Assembly (NCBI RefSeq): GCF_014647055.1
Contig: NZ_BMOL01000007.1
Span: 134,267 to 198,266 of the forward strand
DNA length: 64,000 nt
Origin: Deinococcus aerolatus
GTDB taxonomy: Bacteria > Deinococcota > Deinococci > Deinococcales > Deinococcaceae
Direction of reading: 5' to 3'
The notes beneath the pieces are model-generated. The model searched no databases. It was not told where the DNA came from and saw only the letters and a list, made by a program, of their open reading frames with translations. Positions 54,363 through 63,179 of the stretch are shown here, piece after piece (position 1 is the first letter of the stretch; each line of letters begins with the position of its first letter). The position numbers were made by a program, and so were the translations under genes.

Positions 54363-55761
54363 CACGTACCTGAAAACCGTTCTGCAACCGGACTACGCCT
54401 ATGCCAGCGAGCACCTGCTGCCCCACCTGTTCGACGCCCTGAGCGCCCACGCCCTGATGCTGGACGGCTGCGGCGTGGCGCACGCGGGCGAGGCGGCCCG
54501 GCTGCTGCGTGACATTCGCCGCCAGCCGTTTCCAGCCTACGACCCCAGCATCGAGGACGTGTTCTTCACGCTGGACCGGACGCTGGCGGCCCGTGACGCG
54601 GACGCGGCAGGGGCGCTGCGGACGGCGCTGTCGCGCAACGATCTGGACATGACCATCTACCGCCTGAGTGCCCGGCTGCGCCTGATGCGGGCCATGGAGC
54701 GGGTGTTGCGGCTGCGGCGCACGCTGCTGGACCTCGCCGCGCGGGAGATCGACACCGTGATTGTCGCGTACACCCACCACCAGCCGGCCCAGCCCACCAC
54801 CCTGGCGCACTACCTGACGGCGGTGGAAAACGTTCTGTCCCGCGACAGCGCGCGGATGCTGGGTGCCCTGGCGCACCTGAACATCAGCCCGATGGGCGCG
54901 GTGGCGCTGGGCGGCACCAGCTTTCCCATCGACCGGACGCGCACCTCGGCGCTGCTGGCCTTTGACCGGCCCATCGAGAACACCTACGACGCCGTGAGCG
55001 CCAGCGACTGGCAGGTGGAGATCGCCAGCGTGATCACGGTGGTGTCCACGACCCTCTCAAGGGTGCTGTACGACCTGCTGTTCTGGGCCTCGCGCGGGCT
55101 GCTGTCGCTGGAAGACGGGCTGGTGCAGGGCAGCAGCGTGATGCCGCAGAAACGCAATCCGGTGGCCCTGGAACACGCCCGGACCAAGTTCAGCAAGGCC
55201 ATCGGGGTGACGCAGAGCGTGATCATCAGCAGCCACAACGTGCCGTTCGGGGACATCAACGACCCTGGCCCGGACATGCAGCCGCCGCTGACCAGCATGT
55301 GGCACGACTTCCGCGACGGCCTGGAACTGATGATCGCCTCGCTGACCCGTCCCAGACTCAACCGCGAGGAATGGCTGCGTGAAGCCCAGCAGGGCGAATC
55401 GGTGGTCACCGAGCTGGCCGACGTGATCGCCCGCCACTCCGGCTGCGGCTTCCGGGACGCGCACGCCCACGTGGCGGCGCTGCTCGCACACCTGCACGCC
55501 CAGGGCCGCGCGGTCAGCACCTTGACCGCCGCGGATCTCGGGGCAGTGGGCCTGCATCTGCCGGAAGCCGAGGTGCAAAGCGCCCTGAACCCGGCGGAAT
55601 TCATCGCCCGCCGCACCACCTTCGGCGGCCCCGCTCCGCAGGTCATGGCCGGGGAACTCCTGGCAGCCCGCGAACGCCTGGACACCGACCTGGCCCACCA
55701 CGACAGCCTCACCACCCGCTTTATGAATGCCCGTTCGTACCTTGAAGGAGGTTCGTTATGA
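54352..55761 (+). CDS. Argininosuccinate lyase-like enzyme (fumarase/aspartase superfamily) in a sugar operon
   Basis: 469 residues of the aspartase/fumarase superfamily, closest by motif to argininosuccinate lyase: LSRNDLDM near 93, the THHQPAQPTTLAHYL histidine segment near 140, and the catalytic serine loop GSSVMPQKRNP near 260-270. All superfamily members split a succinyl-type C-N or C-O bond by elimination, normally with fumarate as product. The position in a ROK-controlled sugar-import operon, away from argG, argues against arginine synthesis. The start ATG lies inside the end of the ROK gene. Its stop overlaps the next ATG. The substrate is unknown. Confidence 0.8.
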   Translation: MWHDTYLKTVLQPDYAYASEHLLPHLFDALSAHALMLDGCGVAHAGEAARLLRDIRRQPFPAYDPSIEDVFFTLDRTLAARDADAAGALRTALSRNDLDMTIYRLSARLRLMRAMERVLRLRRTLLDLAAREIDTVIVAYTHHQPAQPTTLAHYLTAVENVLSRDSARMLGALAHLNISPMGAVALGGTSFPIDRTRTSALLAFDRPIENTYDAVSASDWQVEIASVITVVSTTLSRVLYDLLFWASRGLLSLEDGLVQGSSVMPQKRNPVALEHARTKFSKAIGVTQSVIISSHNVPFGDINDPGPDMQPPLTSMWHDFRDGLELMIASLTRPRLNREEWLREAQQGESVVTELADVIARHSGCGFRDAHAHVAALLAHLHAQGRAVSTLTAADLGAVGLHLPEAEVQSALNPAEFIARRTTFGGPAPQVMAGELLAARERLDTDLAHHDSLTTRFMNARSYLEGGSL

Positions 55762-58022
55762 GAAAACGTTGCTGGTCCGCCGTGCTGCTGTCCTTGCTGG
55801 TGGGTGCCGCAAGCGCACAGACTGCGCCTGCGCCCGCTCCCAACCCCATCCAGAGCGGCCCCGGTTCCTACGGCGGCACGGTCAGCGGCCTGGACCTGAT
55901 GGACGTGGACCTAATGTTCATCGGCGCGCACCCGGACGACGACGGCGGCGTGGGCGGCATCCTGGCCCGCTACCTGCTGGACGGCGGCCTCAAGGGCACC
56001 GTGGTCACCCTGACCGGCGGCGAGGGTGGCGGCAACGCCACCGGCCGCGAGACCGGCCGCGCCCTGGGCTTGATCCGCGAGGAGGAGGAACGCCGTTCGC
56101 TGGCGATGCTGGGCGTGGACAGTCCGCACTTCCTGGGCCTGCGCGACTTCTACTTCACGCTGTCGGCCGAGGAGACGCTCGAAAAGTGGGGCGGCCCGGC
56201 CTTTGTGTGCGACGTGGTGCGGCTGGTGCGGGTGCGCCGCCCCGAGATCATCGTGACGATGTGGCCCGGCCCCGGCACGCACGGCCAGCACCAGATGGCC
56301 GCCCGCGCCGCCACGCTGGCCTACAACTCGGCCGGTGACCCGAAGTCCTGCCCCGAGCAGGTGGCCGAGGGCGTGCAGCCGTTCACGCCGCTGAAGCTGT
56401 ACTACTACCCCAACAGCGCGGCCGAGGCCACCGTCAAGATTCCCACCGACGACGTGTCGCGCACCGCGCGGCTGCGCTACGCGGACCTCAAGAGCATCGC
56501 GCAGCACAACTACCGCTCGCAGGGCTGGGACACCACCTCCACGCTGCCGGCGCGGGCAGCCAATCCCGAGTCGTTCATGCTGGTGGCCTCGCGGGTGCCC
56601 ACCCCCGCCCAGGAAACATCGCTGCTCGGCGGGGCGCTGGCCCCCAGCGGGTCCTCGCCGGCCGGCGTGCGGCTGGAGGTGCAGCCCGGCGCCTATGACA
56701 TCGGTGCGGGGCAGGCCGCGCCCGTGACGGTCACCCTGATCAACACCACCGCCCAGCCCATGACCGGCGTGACGCTGGCCCTGAATGCCCCGGACGGCTG
56801 GACGGTCTCGGCCGCTCCGGCCGCCCGGACCCTCAAGCCCGGTGAGTCGGCCAGCGCCACCTTCCAGGTCATGGCCCCCGCCGGGGCCGCCGCCGAGCGC
56901 AGCGCCCTGACCGGCAGCTACCGCGCCGTGCAGGACGGGCAGGCCATCACCGGCCGTGCCGGCAACTTCGTGCGTCCGCTGCCCGCCGTCGTGGCCACGT
57001 TCGCCCCCACCTTTGACGTCGCCGCGTACCAGGACTTCGCACGGCAGACCGGCACCGACTGGGTGATCGGCTCGCTGCCCACCCGTCTGGCACTCGCGCT
57101 GGGCCAGAAGACCCCCGTGAACGTAACCGTGACCAACCGCAGCGGGGCTGCCGTGAACGGCAAGGTAGAGCTGAAACTGCCCGCAGGCATCGCGCTGTCG
57201 GGCGACACCGCCTACTCGCTGGCCGCCGGACAGAGCAAGACGCTGACGTTGCAGCTGGAAGCTGTGGTCGCCGCGCTGCCTGCCGGACGCCAGAGTGCGC
57301 TGCTGCCGGTCAGCCTCAGCACCGGCAACTTCACCGACACCGCCAACGCCTACGTGCTGCCCAGCCTGACCATTCCGCGCCTGAGCAAGGCGCCGGCCAT
57401 TGACGGCGACCTGGCCGACCTGTCGGCGGGCGCCGACGGGCAGATCGGCCCCGAAGACCTGTGGTGGCGGGCCAAGCCCGACGGCGCGGCAGACGCCAGC
57501 GCCAGCTTCAAGCTCGGCTACGACGACACGTACCTGTACGTGGGCCTGAACGTCAAGGACGAGCTGGTGGCCTGCAACATCGCCCCCGACGACGTCAAGG
57601 CCCAGCTGCGCTCGGACGCGATTGGCGTCACCGTGGACCCCAGCGGCACCAGCCGCGACACCGGCACCACCATGCAGGCCGCCGCCTTCCCCTGCACCAC
57701 CGACGGCTTCGGGGCACGCGGCTTCCGCGACGCCGACGCCCGGCAAGGCGTGATGGAGGAAACGGCGCCCGGCATGCAGGTGGCCTCCAGGAAGGTGGAC
57801 GGCGGCTACACCATCGAGTTCCGCCTGCCCTGGGCCGCCATGCCCAAGGTGCCCAAAGCGGGCGACACCATCGGCCTGAACCTGGTGATGTACGACGGCG
57901 ACACGGCCGACGCCCGCGTGGGTGCGAACATCAGCCAGAGTGGGCTGGCGTGGGCGGCGTTCCCCTGGGGCGGCAAGCAGGCCCTGCCCTACCTGTGGCC
58001 CCGCGTGACCCTGGGCAAGTAA
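55758..58022 (+). CDS. Exported multidomain PIG-L deacetylase with NEW3-like and CBM9-like domains
   Basis: 754 residues. A signal peptide (CWSAVLLSLLVGAASA) is followed by a PIG-L zinc deacetylase domain at about 48-290: GAHPDDDGGVGG near 57 and GTHGQHQMAARAA near 173, keeping the metal ligands His, Asp and His although the usual second motif HPDH reads HGQH. Two beta-sandwich segments resembling NEW3 domains follow (about 305-395 and 440-525; APVTVTLINTT, TPVNVTVTNRSG). The C-terminal 215 residues look like a CBM9/DOMON-type sugar-binding domain (APAIDGDLADL, YDDTYLYVGLNVKD). Likely deacylates an amino-sugar conjugate outside the cytoplasm. ATGA overlap with the lyase gene and AAGGAGG upstream. 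Confidence 0.85.
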   Translation: MRKRCWSAVLLSLLVGAASAQTAPAPAPNPIQSGPGSYGGTVSGLDLMDVDLMFIGAHPDDDGGVGGILARYLLDGGLKGTVVTLTGGEGGGNATGRETGRALGLIREEEERRSLAMLGVDSPHFLGLRDFYFTLSAEETLEKWGGPAFVCDVVRLVRVRRPEIIVTMWPGPGTHGQHQMAARAATLAYNSAGDPKSCPEQVAEGVQPFTPLKLYYYPNSAAEATVKIPTDDVSRTARLRYADLKSIAQHNYRSQGWDTTSTLPARAANPESFMLVASRVPTPAQETSLLGGALAPSGSSPAGVRLEVQPGAYDIGAGQAAPVTVTLINTTAQPMTGVTLALNAPDGWTVSAAPAARTLKPGESASATFQVMAPAGAAAERSALTGSYRAVQDGQAITGRAGNFVRPLPAVVATFAPTFDVAAYQDFARQTGTDWVIGSLPTRLALALGQKTPVNVTVTNRSGAAVNGKVELKLPAGIALSGDTAYSLAAGQSKTLTLQLEAVVAALPAGRQSALLPVSLSTGNFTDTANAYVLPSLTIPRLSKAPAIDGDLADLSAGADGQIGPEDLWWRAKPDGAADASASFKLGYDDTYLYVGLNVKDELVACNIAPDDVKAQLRSDAIGVTVDPSGTSRDTGTTMQAAAFPCTTDGFGARGFRDADARQGVMEETAPGMQVASRKVDGGYTIEFRLPWAAMPKVPKAGDTIGLNLVMYDGDTADARVGANISQSGLAWAAFPWGGKQALPYLWPRVTLGK

Positions 58023-58106
58023 CCGGCAGCCCCGACGGGCGGAGGCAGGAAAGCGCCCGGTTCACAACGATTGCCAGCCAGCTCTCTTTTCCGCCCCTGC
58101 CCGACG

Positions 58107-58160
58107 TATAGTTTAAATTCTCAAGTACCCCTCATCTCACACGTACCCTCAAGGAGATCA
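58107..58160 (+). promoter_or_regulatory. Internal promoter before the binding-protein gene
   Basis: TATAGT (58107-58112), in an AT-rich patch TATAGTTTAAAT, lies about 50 bases before the ATG of the solute-binding protein; AAGGAG precedes the start. No good -35 is seen at 16-18 bp. The 138-bp gap and this -10 suggest that the transport genes can be transcribed separately. No copy of the ROK palindrome is present here. Confidence 0.45.
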
Positions 58161-59402
58161 ATGAAAAAGCTGCTTACGCTGGCCCTCGGTCTGTCCCTCG
58201 CCTCCGCCTCGGCCGCGCCCGTCACCCTGACCTACTGGCAGTACGACTTCGCCAGCAAGGTCAGCACCATGAACGAGCTGATCAAGAAGTTCGAGGCCGC
58301 CAACCCCGACATTAAGATCAAGCAGGAAACCTTCCCCTACGACGCCTACAACCAGAAGGTGGCCTCCAGCGTGCCGGCCGGCCAGGGCCCGGACGTGGTC
58401 AACCTGTTCTACGGCTGGCTGCCGCAGTACGTGGACAGCGGTTACCTGCTGCCCCTGCCGGCCAAGGACTTCCCGATCAAGAAGATCGAGAGTGACTTCG
58501 TGCCGATGATCCAGACCAGCAAGATGGACGGCAAGTACTACGCCCTGCCCACCTCGGTGCGGACGCTGGCGGTGTTCTACAACAAGGACCTGTTCAAGGC
58601 TGCCCGCCTGACCCCCCCGCGCACCTGGGAAGACTTCATCGCCGCCGGGGAGAAGATCGTCAAGGGCGCGCCGCCGCGCTTCACCACCCTGGGCTTCGGC
58701 ATCCAGCCCGACGGCCAGGACTACCACATGGTCCGCGAGGTGCTGGTGCGGCAGTTCGGCGGCACCCCGTACAGCAAGGACAGCAAGACGGCCACCTACG
58801 ACAGCGAGGCCGGGCGCAAGGCAATGGCCTTCTACACCGATCTGGCCACCAAGTACAAGCTGGGCGTGCCCAACTTCTTCCCCGGCAACAACAGCTACCG
58901 CGACGCCTTTATCGCCGGCAAGGTCGGGATGATCATCGACGGCTCCTTTGCCGTCAACACCATCAAGAACGGGGCCAAGTTCGAGTGGGGCGTCATCCCG
59001 CTGCCGGTGATGAAGGACAACGGCATCCGCAGCAACTTCGGGTCGTACTGGGTCAACGGCATCACCAAGAACGCCAAGGGCGAAAAGCTCGACGCCGCCG
59101 TGAAGTTCCTCAAGTTCCTGACCAGCGAGACCACCCAGCGCACCTGGCTGGACTCGGTGGGCGAGATTCCGGCCAGCCGCAAGCTGTCCGGCGACGCGTC
59201 GCTGCGCAAGGACCCGGTGTTCGGCGCCTTCGTGGGCTCGCTGCCGTTCGCGCACTCGACGCTGTTCGTCGATGAGGCCGGTCAGCGCAAGGCCTGGGTG
59301 GACGCGATCAACACCGTCCTGTTGCAGGGCAACACCCCGGCCAACGCCATCAAGAAGGCCGCCACCGACGAACAGAAGATCCTGAACAGCTACTACAAGT
59401 AA
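58161..59402 (+). CDS. ABC transporter extracellular solute-binding protein, family 1 (sugar type)
   Basis: 413 residues with a signal peptide (KKLLTLALGLSLASASA), cut after Ala; no lipobox. PVTLTYWQYDFASKVSTMNELIKKFEAANP is the family 1 opening, and KMDGKYYALPTSVRTLAVFYNKDLF the hinge signature. It carries oligosaccharide, glycerol-3-phosphate or related sugar ligands to the permeases that follow. A hairpin after its stop fits the common excess of binding protein over permeases. Confidence 0.93.
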   Translation: MKKLLTLALGLSLASASAAPVTLTYWQYDFASKVSTMNELIKKFEAANPDIKIKQETFPYDAYNQKVASSVPAGQGPDVVNLFYGWLPQYVDSGYLLPLPAKDFPIKKIESDFVPMIQTSKMDGKYYALPTSVRTLAVFYNKDLFKAARLTPPRTWEDFIAAGEKIVKGAPPRFTTLGFGIQPDGQDYHMVREVLVRQFGGTPYSKDSKTATYDSEAGRKAMAFYTDLATKYKLGVPNFFPGNNSYRDAFIAGKVGMIIDGSFAVNTIKNGAKFEWGVIPLPVMKDNGIRSNFGSYWVNGITKNAKGEKLDAAVKFLKFLTSETTQRTWLDSVGEIPASRKLSGDASLRKDPVFGAFVGSLPFAHSTLFVDEAGQRKAWVDAINTVLLQGNTPANAIKKAATDEQKILNSYYK

Positions 59403-59426
59403 GGCGTTCGGCGGCCCGCGCCGCTG

Positions 59427-59455
59427 CCTCCCCTCCGGCGCCGTCCGGGGGGAGG
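59427..59455 (+). promoter_or_regulatory. Intercistronic hairpin after the binding-protein gene
   Basis: CCTCCCCTCCGG (59427-59438) pairs with CCGGGGGGAGG (59445-59455) with one bulged T, around a 6-base loop. It begins 25 bp after the stop of the binding-protein gene. No T-run follows, so partial termination or protection of the upstream message is more likely than full termination. Confidence 0.5.
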
Positions 59456-59547
59456 TGGAGGCGCGTCCTGTTTGCCGCACCCATGTCGCTTCATCACTGC
59501 GCTCCAGAGGTTGAGATGCCCAGATTCCATGCCCGCCCAGGGACCCC

Positions 59548-60483
59548 ATGACCAGCACGGCGCCCACGTCCACCACCCCCCCCAGGCCCCGCCGGGGCGG
59601 CTCGATGCGCCGGCATCAGACCCGCACGGCCTACACGTTCCTGCTCGTTCCGCTGATCTTCTTTCTGATCGTGCGCTTTTTGCCTACCCTCTCCGCCCTG
59701 CGCCTGAGCGTGTTCGACTGGAACATTCTCAAAGAGCAGCAGCCCTTCGTGGGGATCGAGAACTACGAGCGCCTGTTCGCCGACGAGAAGTTCGGGCAGG
59801 CGCTGCGCAACACGGCGCTGTACGCGGTGATCGGCGTTCCGGCCCAGATCGCCCTGGGGCTGGTGGTGGCACTGATGCTCAACCGCATCCAGGCGCTGCG
59901 GGGCCTGTTCCGGGCGCTGTATTTCGCTCCCTACGTGACCCCCATCGTGGCCGCCGCATGGGTCTGGCAGTGGCTGTTCAGCCCGCAGTTCGGCCCGATC
60001 AACACCTTCCTGATCTGGCTGAACATTCCGCCGCAGAACTTCCTGACCTCGCCCACCCAGTCCCTGGCGACGACGGCGGCCCTGGTGGTGTGGCAGAACC
60101 TGGGCTTCCAGATCGTGCTGTTCCTCGCCGGTCTCGCGGCCATCCCGCGCAGCTACTACGAGGCCGCCGAGATCGACGGCGCGAACGGCACGCAGACGTT
60201 CTGGAAGATCACGCTGCCGCTGCTCAACCCCACCATCGTGTTCAGCGTGGTTACCGGCACCATCTCCTATCTACAGCTGTTCACCCAGGTCGTCAACCTG
60301 AACTTCACCGACCAGGGCGGCCCGCTGGGCAGCACCATGACCGTGGCGCTGTACATCTACCAGATCGCTTTCGGCCGCTACCAGATGGGCTACGCCTCGG
60401 CCATCACGGTGGTGCTGTTCCTGATCATCCTGGCCATCACCCTCATCCAGCTGCGTTTCCTAACCCGGAAGTACGACCTGTGA
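59548..60483 (+). CDS. Sugar ABC transporter permease, MalF/UgpA type
   Basis: 311 residues with six predicted helices. The cytoplasmic loop EAAEIDGANGTQTFWKITLPLL is the EAA motif that docks with the ATPase. It pairs with the second permease downstream. No ATPase gene is present in the operon, so the transporter probably borrows a shared MsmX/UgpC-like ATPase encoded elsewhere. AGGGA precedes the ATG at 59548. Confidence 0.94.
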   Translation: MTSTAPTSTTPPRPRRGGSMRRHQTRTAYTFLLVPLIFFLIVRFLPTLSALRLSVFDWNILKEQQPFVGIENYERLFADEKFGQALRNTALYAVIGVPAQIALGLVVALMLNRIQALRGLFRALYFAPYVTPIVAAAWVWQWLFSPQFGPINTFLIWLNIPPQNFLTSPTQSLATTAALVVWQNLGFQIVLFLAGLAAIPRSYYEAAEIDGANGTQTFWKITLPLLNPTIVFSVVTGTISYLQLFTQVVNLNFTDQGGPLGSTMTVALYIYQIAFGRYQMGYASAITVVLFLIILAITLIQLRFLTRKYDL

Positions 60484-60544
60484 ACCGGCATCCCTTCCGG
60501 CCGCAGGTCACGCTTTCCGGGCGGCGCGCGCCCGTGGAGTCCGC

Positions 60545-61438
60545 ATGACCACCCATCCCGCCCGCCCCGACGAGCGCCCCGCCGCCACCGCCGGCCAGCC
60601 CCAGCCGCGCCGCCGCGTGAACACCCCCACGCTGCTGGCCTACGTCGTGCTGAGCGTGGGCATCGTGGTCACGCTGTTTCCCTTCATGTGGATGCTGCTG
60701 ACCAGTCTCAAGGGGTTTCAGGAGCTGTTTAACCTGTCGTTCCTGCCCGCCGCGCCGACCCTGGACAACTACCGCCAGGTGCTGGTGGAAACCGAATTCA
60801 TCCGCTGGTTCGGCAACAGCCTGCTGGTGGCCGGGGTCACCACCGCCAGCGTGCTGTTCTTCGATTCGATGGTGGGCTACACCCTGGCAAAATTCGATTT
60901 CCCCGGCAAGAACATCATCTTTATCCTGATCCTGTCCACGCTGATGATCCCCACCGAGATGCTGGTGATTCCGTGGTTCGTGGGCGTCAGCGACCTGCAG
61001 CTGACCCAGAGCACCCCCGGCGCGTACTTTGCGATCATGTTTCCGGGGCTGATCAGCGCCTTCGGGGTCTTTCTGATGCGGCAGTTCTTCGAGACGCTGC
61101 CCGACGACCTGCTGGAAGCGGCCCGCATCGACGGCATGAGCGAGTTCGGCATCTTCTGGCGCATTGCGCTGCCGCTGGTGCGCCCGGCGCTGGCCAGCCT
61201 GGCGATCTTTACCTTCCTGGGCAACTGGAACGCCTTCCTGTGGCCGCTGATCGTGATTCAGAAACCCGAGTTCCGCACGCTGCCGGTGGGCACGGCGCTG
61301 TTCAACGGCGAGGCCGGCACGCAGTGGGGCCTGATCATGGCGGCCAGCAGCCTGGCGGTGATTCCAGTGCTGATCGTGTTCGCCATCTTCCAGAAACAGA
61401 TTATCGAGGGCATCGTGCTGACGGGAATGAAGGGATGA
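60545..61438 (+). CDS. Sugar ABC transporter permease, MalG/UgpE type
   Basis: 297 residues, six predicted helices after a 25-residue Pro/Arg-rich cytoplasmic start. The EAA loop reads EAARIDGMSEFGIFWRIALPLV. FMWMLLTSLK and the ending QKQIIEGIVLTGMKG are typical of the MalG group. Its stop overlaps the start of the next gene (ATGA), tying the transporter to the deacetylase. Confidence 0.94.
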   Translation: MTTHPARPDERPAATAGQPQPRRRVNTPTLLAYVVLSVGIVVTLFPFMWMLLTSLKGFQELFNLSFLPAAPTLDNYRQVLVETEFIRWFGNSLLVAGVTTASVLFFDSMVGYTLAKFDFPGKNIIFILILSTLMIPTEMLVIPWFVGVSDLQLTQSTPGAYFAIMFPGLISAFGVFLMRQFFETLPDDLLEAARIDGMSEFGIFWRIALPLVRPALASLAIFTFLGNWNAFLWPLIVIQKPEFRTLPVGTALFNGEAGTQWGLIMAASSLAVIPVLIVFAIFQKQIIEGIVLTGMKG

Positions 61439-62280
61439 GCGCCCAGGCCTCGCTGCTGGCCGTCTTCGCCCACCCGGACGACGAGGCGCTGCGCTGCGGC
61501 GGAACGCTGGCGCTGTACGCGGCGCGGGGGGCGCAGGTTCACCTGATCTGCCTCACGCGGGGAGAGGCCGGGCGCAATACCGATCCGGCCCTGGGCGAGG
61601 TGGAGATCGCCCCCCAGCGGGAGCAGGAGCTGAAAGACGCCTGCGCCGCCCTGGGCATCCACCCTCCCATCTTTCTCGGCTACCACGACAGTGGCCGGGG
61701 CGACCGGCTGCGCCGCGACGATCCGCTGGCGACCATCAACGCGGACCCCACCGAGATGGAACGCCGGATTCTTGAGGTGATCGAGGCCACCCACCCCCAG
61801 ATCATGCTGACCTTCGATCCGCACGGCATGTACGGCCATCCCGACCACCTGATCGCCCACCGCGTCGCCACCGCCGCGTACGCCAGCAGCGGGTTCCGGC
61901 AGGTGCGTGTGCAGCGGCTGTTCTACACCGTTCAGAGCCGCGAGGAAATGCTGCGCCTGCAAAGTGGGCGCCCGCTGGGCGTGCTGGAGGGCCTGGAGCC
62001 GGAAACCTACGCGGTATGCGACTGCACCATCGCCGCCCATATCGATGTCCGCGCCCACGCAGCGCAGAAGCGGGCCGCGCTGTTCTCGCACCGCAGCCAG
62101 ACCGGCCCGCTCAGCACCCTGGGGACTCTGACCGAGGAGCAGTTCGCGCCCCTGATGAACACAGAGACCTTCAGCCTCGGCGGCATTCGCTCCCCGGTGC
62201 CTGAATACCCCATGCACGACCTCTTCGCGGGCCTGGACGTCGCATTCAGCGCCGGCAGACCACAGGAGCAGCTTGCGTGA
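61435..62280 (+). CDS. Cytoplasmic PIG-L family deacetylase
   Basis: 281 residues without a signal peptide. Zinc-site motifs VFAHPDDEALRCGGTL near residue 10 and FDPHGMYGHPDHLIAHR near 125 are complete, as in MshB and BshB. It should remove an N-acyl group from an imported sugar or sugar conjugate. ATGA and GTGA overlaps link it to the permease before and the kinase after, so the three are made together. It is the third PIG-L protein in the window and the second in this operon, which suggests two acyl groups or two cellular locations. Confidence 0.9.
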   Translation: MSAQASLLAVFAHPDDEALRCGGTLALYAARGAQVHLICLTRGEAGRNTDPALGEVEIAPQREQELKDACAALGIHPPIFLGYHDSGRGDRLRRDDPLATINADPTEMERRILEVIEATHPQIMLTFDPHGMYGHPDHLIAHRVATAAYASSGFRQVRVQRLFYTVQSREEMLRLQSGRPLGVLEGLEPETYAVCDCTIAAHIDVRAHAAQKRAALFSHRSQTGPLSTLGTLTEEQFAPLMNTETFSLGGIRSPVPEYPMHDLFAGLDVAFSAGRPQEQLA

Positions 62281-63179
62281 CGCCGCGCGATGTCATTCTT
62301 CTGGGCAACGTCAACGTGGACCTGATCCTGGGTCCCCTGGACCGTTGGCCCGCACGGGGCACCGAGGCCCTGGTGGAGGGGCTGCAGTGGCGCGTCGGCG
62401 GCAACGCGGGCAATGCCGCCGCCGCCTGCGCGGCCCTCGGCACGAACCACGCGCTGGTCAGCACGGCCGGGAATGATCTGGCCGGGGAATGGCTCCGGGC
62501 GCAGCTGCCCGCCGGGCCGGTCACGTGGCTGCCGCACGCCGGGCCAACCTCAGTGACGGTGGCCGTGAGCCATTCCGACGGCGAGCGGACCTTTGTGACC
62601 CAGCTGGGCCACCTGGCGACCCTGAACTGGGAGGAACTGCGGCCCCATGTGCCCGTCAGCCGTTTTGCCCTGCTGGCTGGAGCCTTCCTCACCCCAGCCC
62701 TGCGCCGCCAGTACCCCGAGATGCTCACGCACTTCGGGCGCAGCGGAACGCAGGTGGCCCTCGACATGGGCTGGCCCGACGGCGGTTACACCCCCACGCT
62801 ACGTCAGGAGGTGCTGGGCTGGCTGCCCCGAACGCACCACCTGCTGATCAACAACCTGGAGGCGCAGGCCCTGACGGGCGAGGCTGACCTGCAGCGCGCC
62901 GCCGATTGCCTCGCGTACCAGCTGCACCCAGACGGCACGCTGGCCATCAAGTGCGGCCCCCACGGCGTCCTGCTTCGTCAGCAGGGGCAGATCAGCACGC
63001 ATGCGGCCCCGGCGGTCAGGGTGCAGGACACCGTGGGGGCCGGTGACATCTGGAACGCCGCGTACCTGGACGCCCTGGGCCGGGGCCAGGATGCTGGGGC
63101 CGCCGCCACATTTGCTGTGCAGGTTGCTTCCACAGCCGTCTCCACCCAGCCCAGGCGCTACCTCTCCGCGCCGCAGTGA
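62277..63179 (+). CDS. PfkB family carbohydrate kinase
   Basis: 300 residues of the ribokinase superfamily. VILLGNVNVDLILGPLDRWP and VGGNAGNAAAACAALG form the sugar-binding front, and the anion-hole and catalytic base motif DTVGAGDIWNAAYLDAL lies near residue 250. It phosphorylates a sugar, amino sugar or nucleoside; this is the likely last step of the operon. The GTG start overlaps the deacetylase stop. Its own stop is in the same frame as, and directly joined to, a recombinase remnant. Confidence 0.9.
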   Translation: MTPRDVILLGNVNVDLILGPLDRWPARGTEALVEGLQWRVGGNAGNAAAACAALGTNHALVSTAGNDLAGEWLRAQLPAGPVTWLPHAGPTSVTVAVSHSDGERTFVTQLGHLATLNWEELRPHVPVSRFALLAGAFLTPALRRQYPEMLTHFGRSGTQVALDMGWPDGGYTPTLRQEVLGWLPRTHHLLINNLEAQALTGEADLQRAADCLAYQLHPDGTLAIKCGPHGVLLRQQGQISTHAAPAVRVQDTVGAGDIWNAAYLDALGRGQDAGAAATFAVQVASTAVSTQPRRYLSAPQ

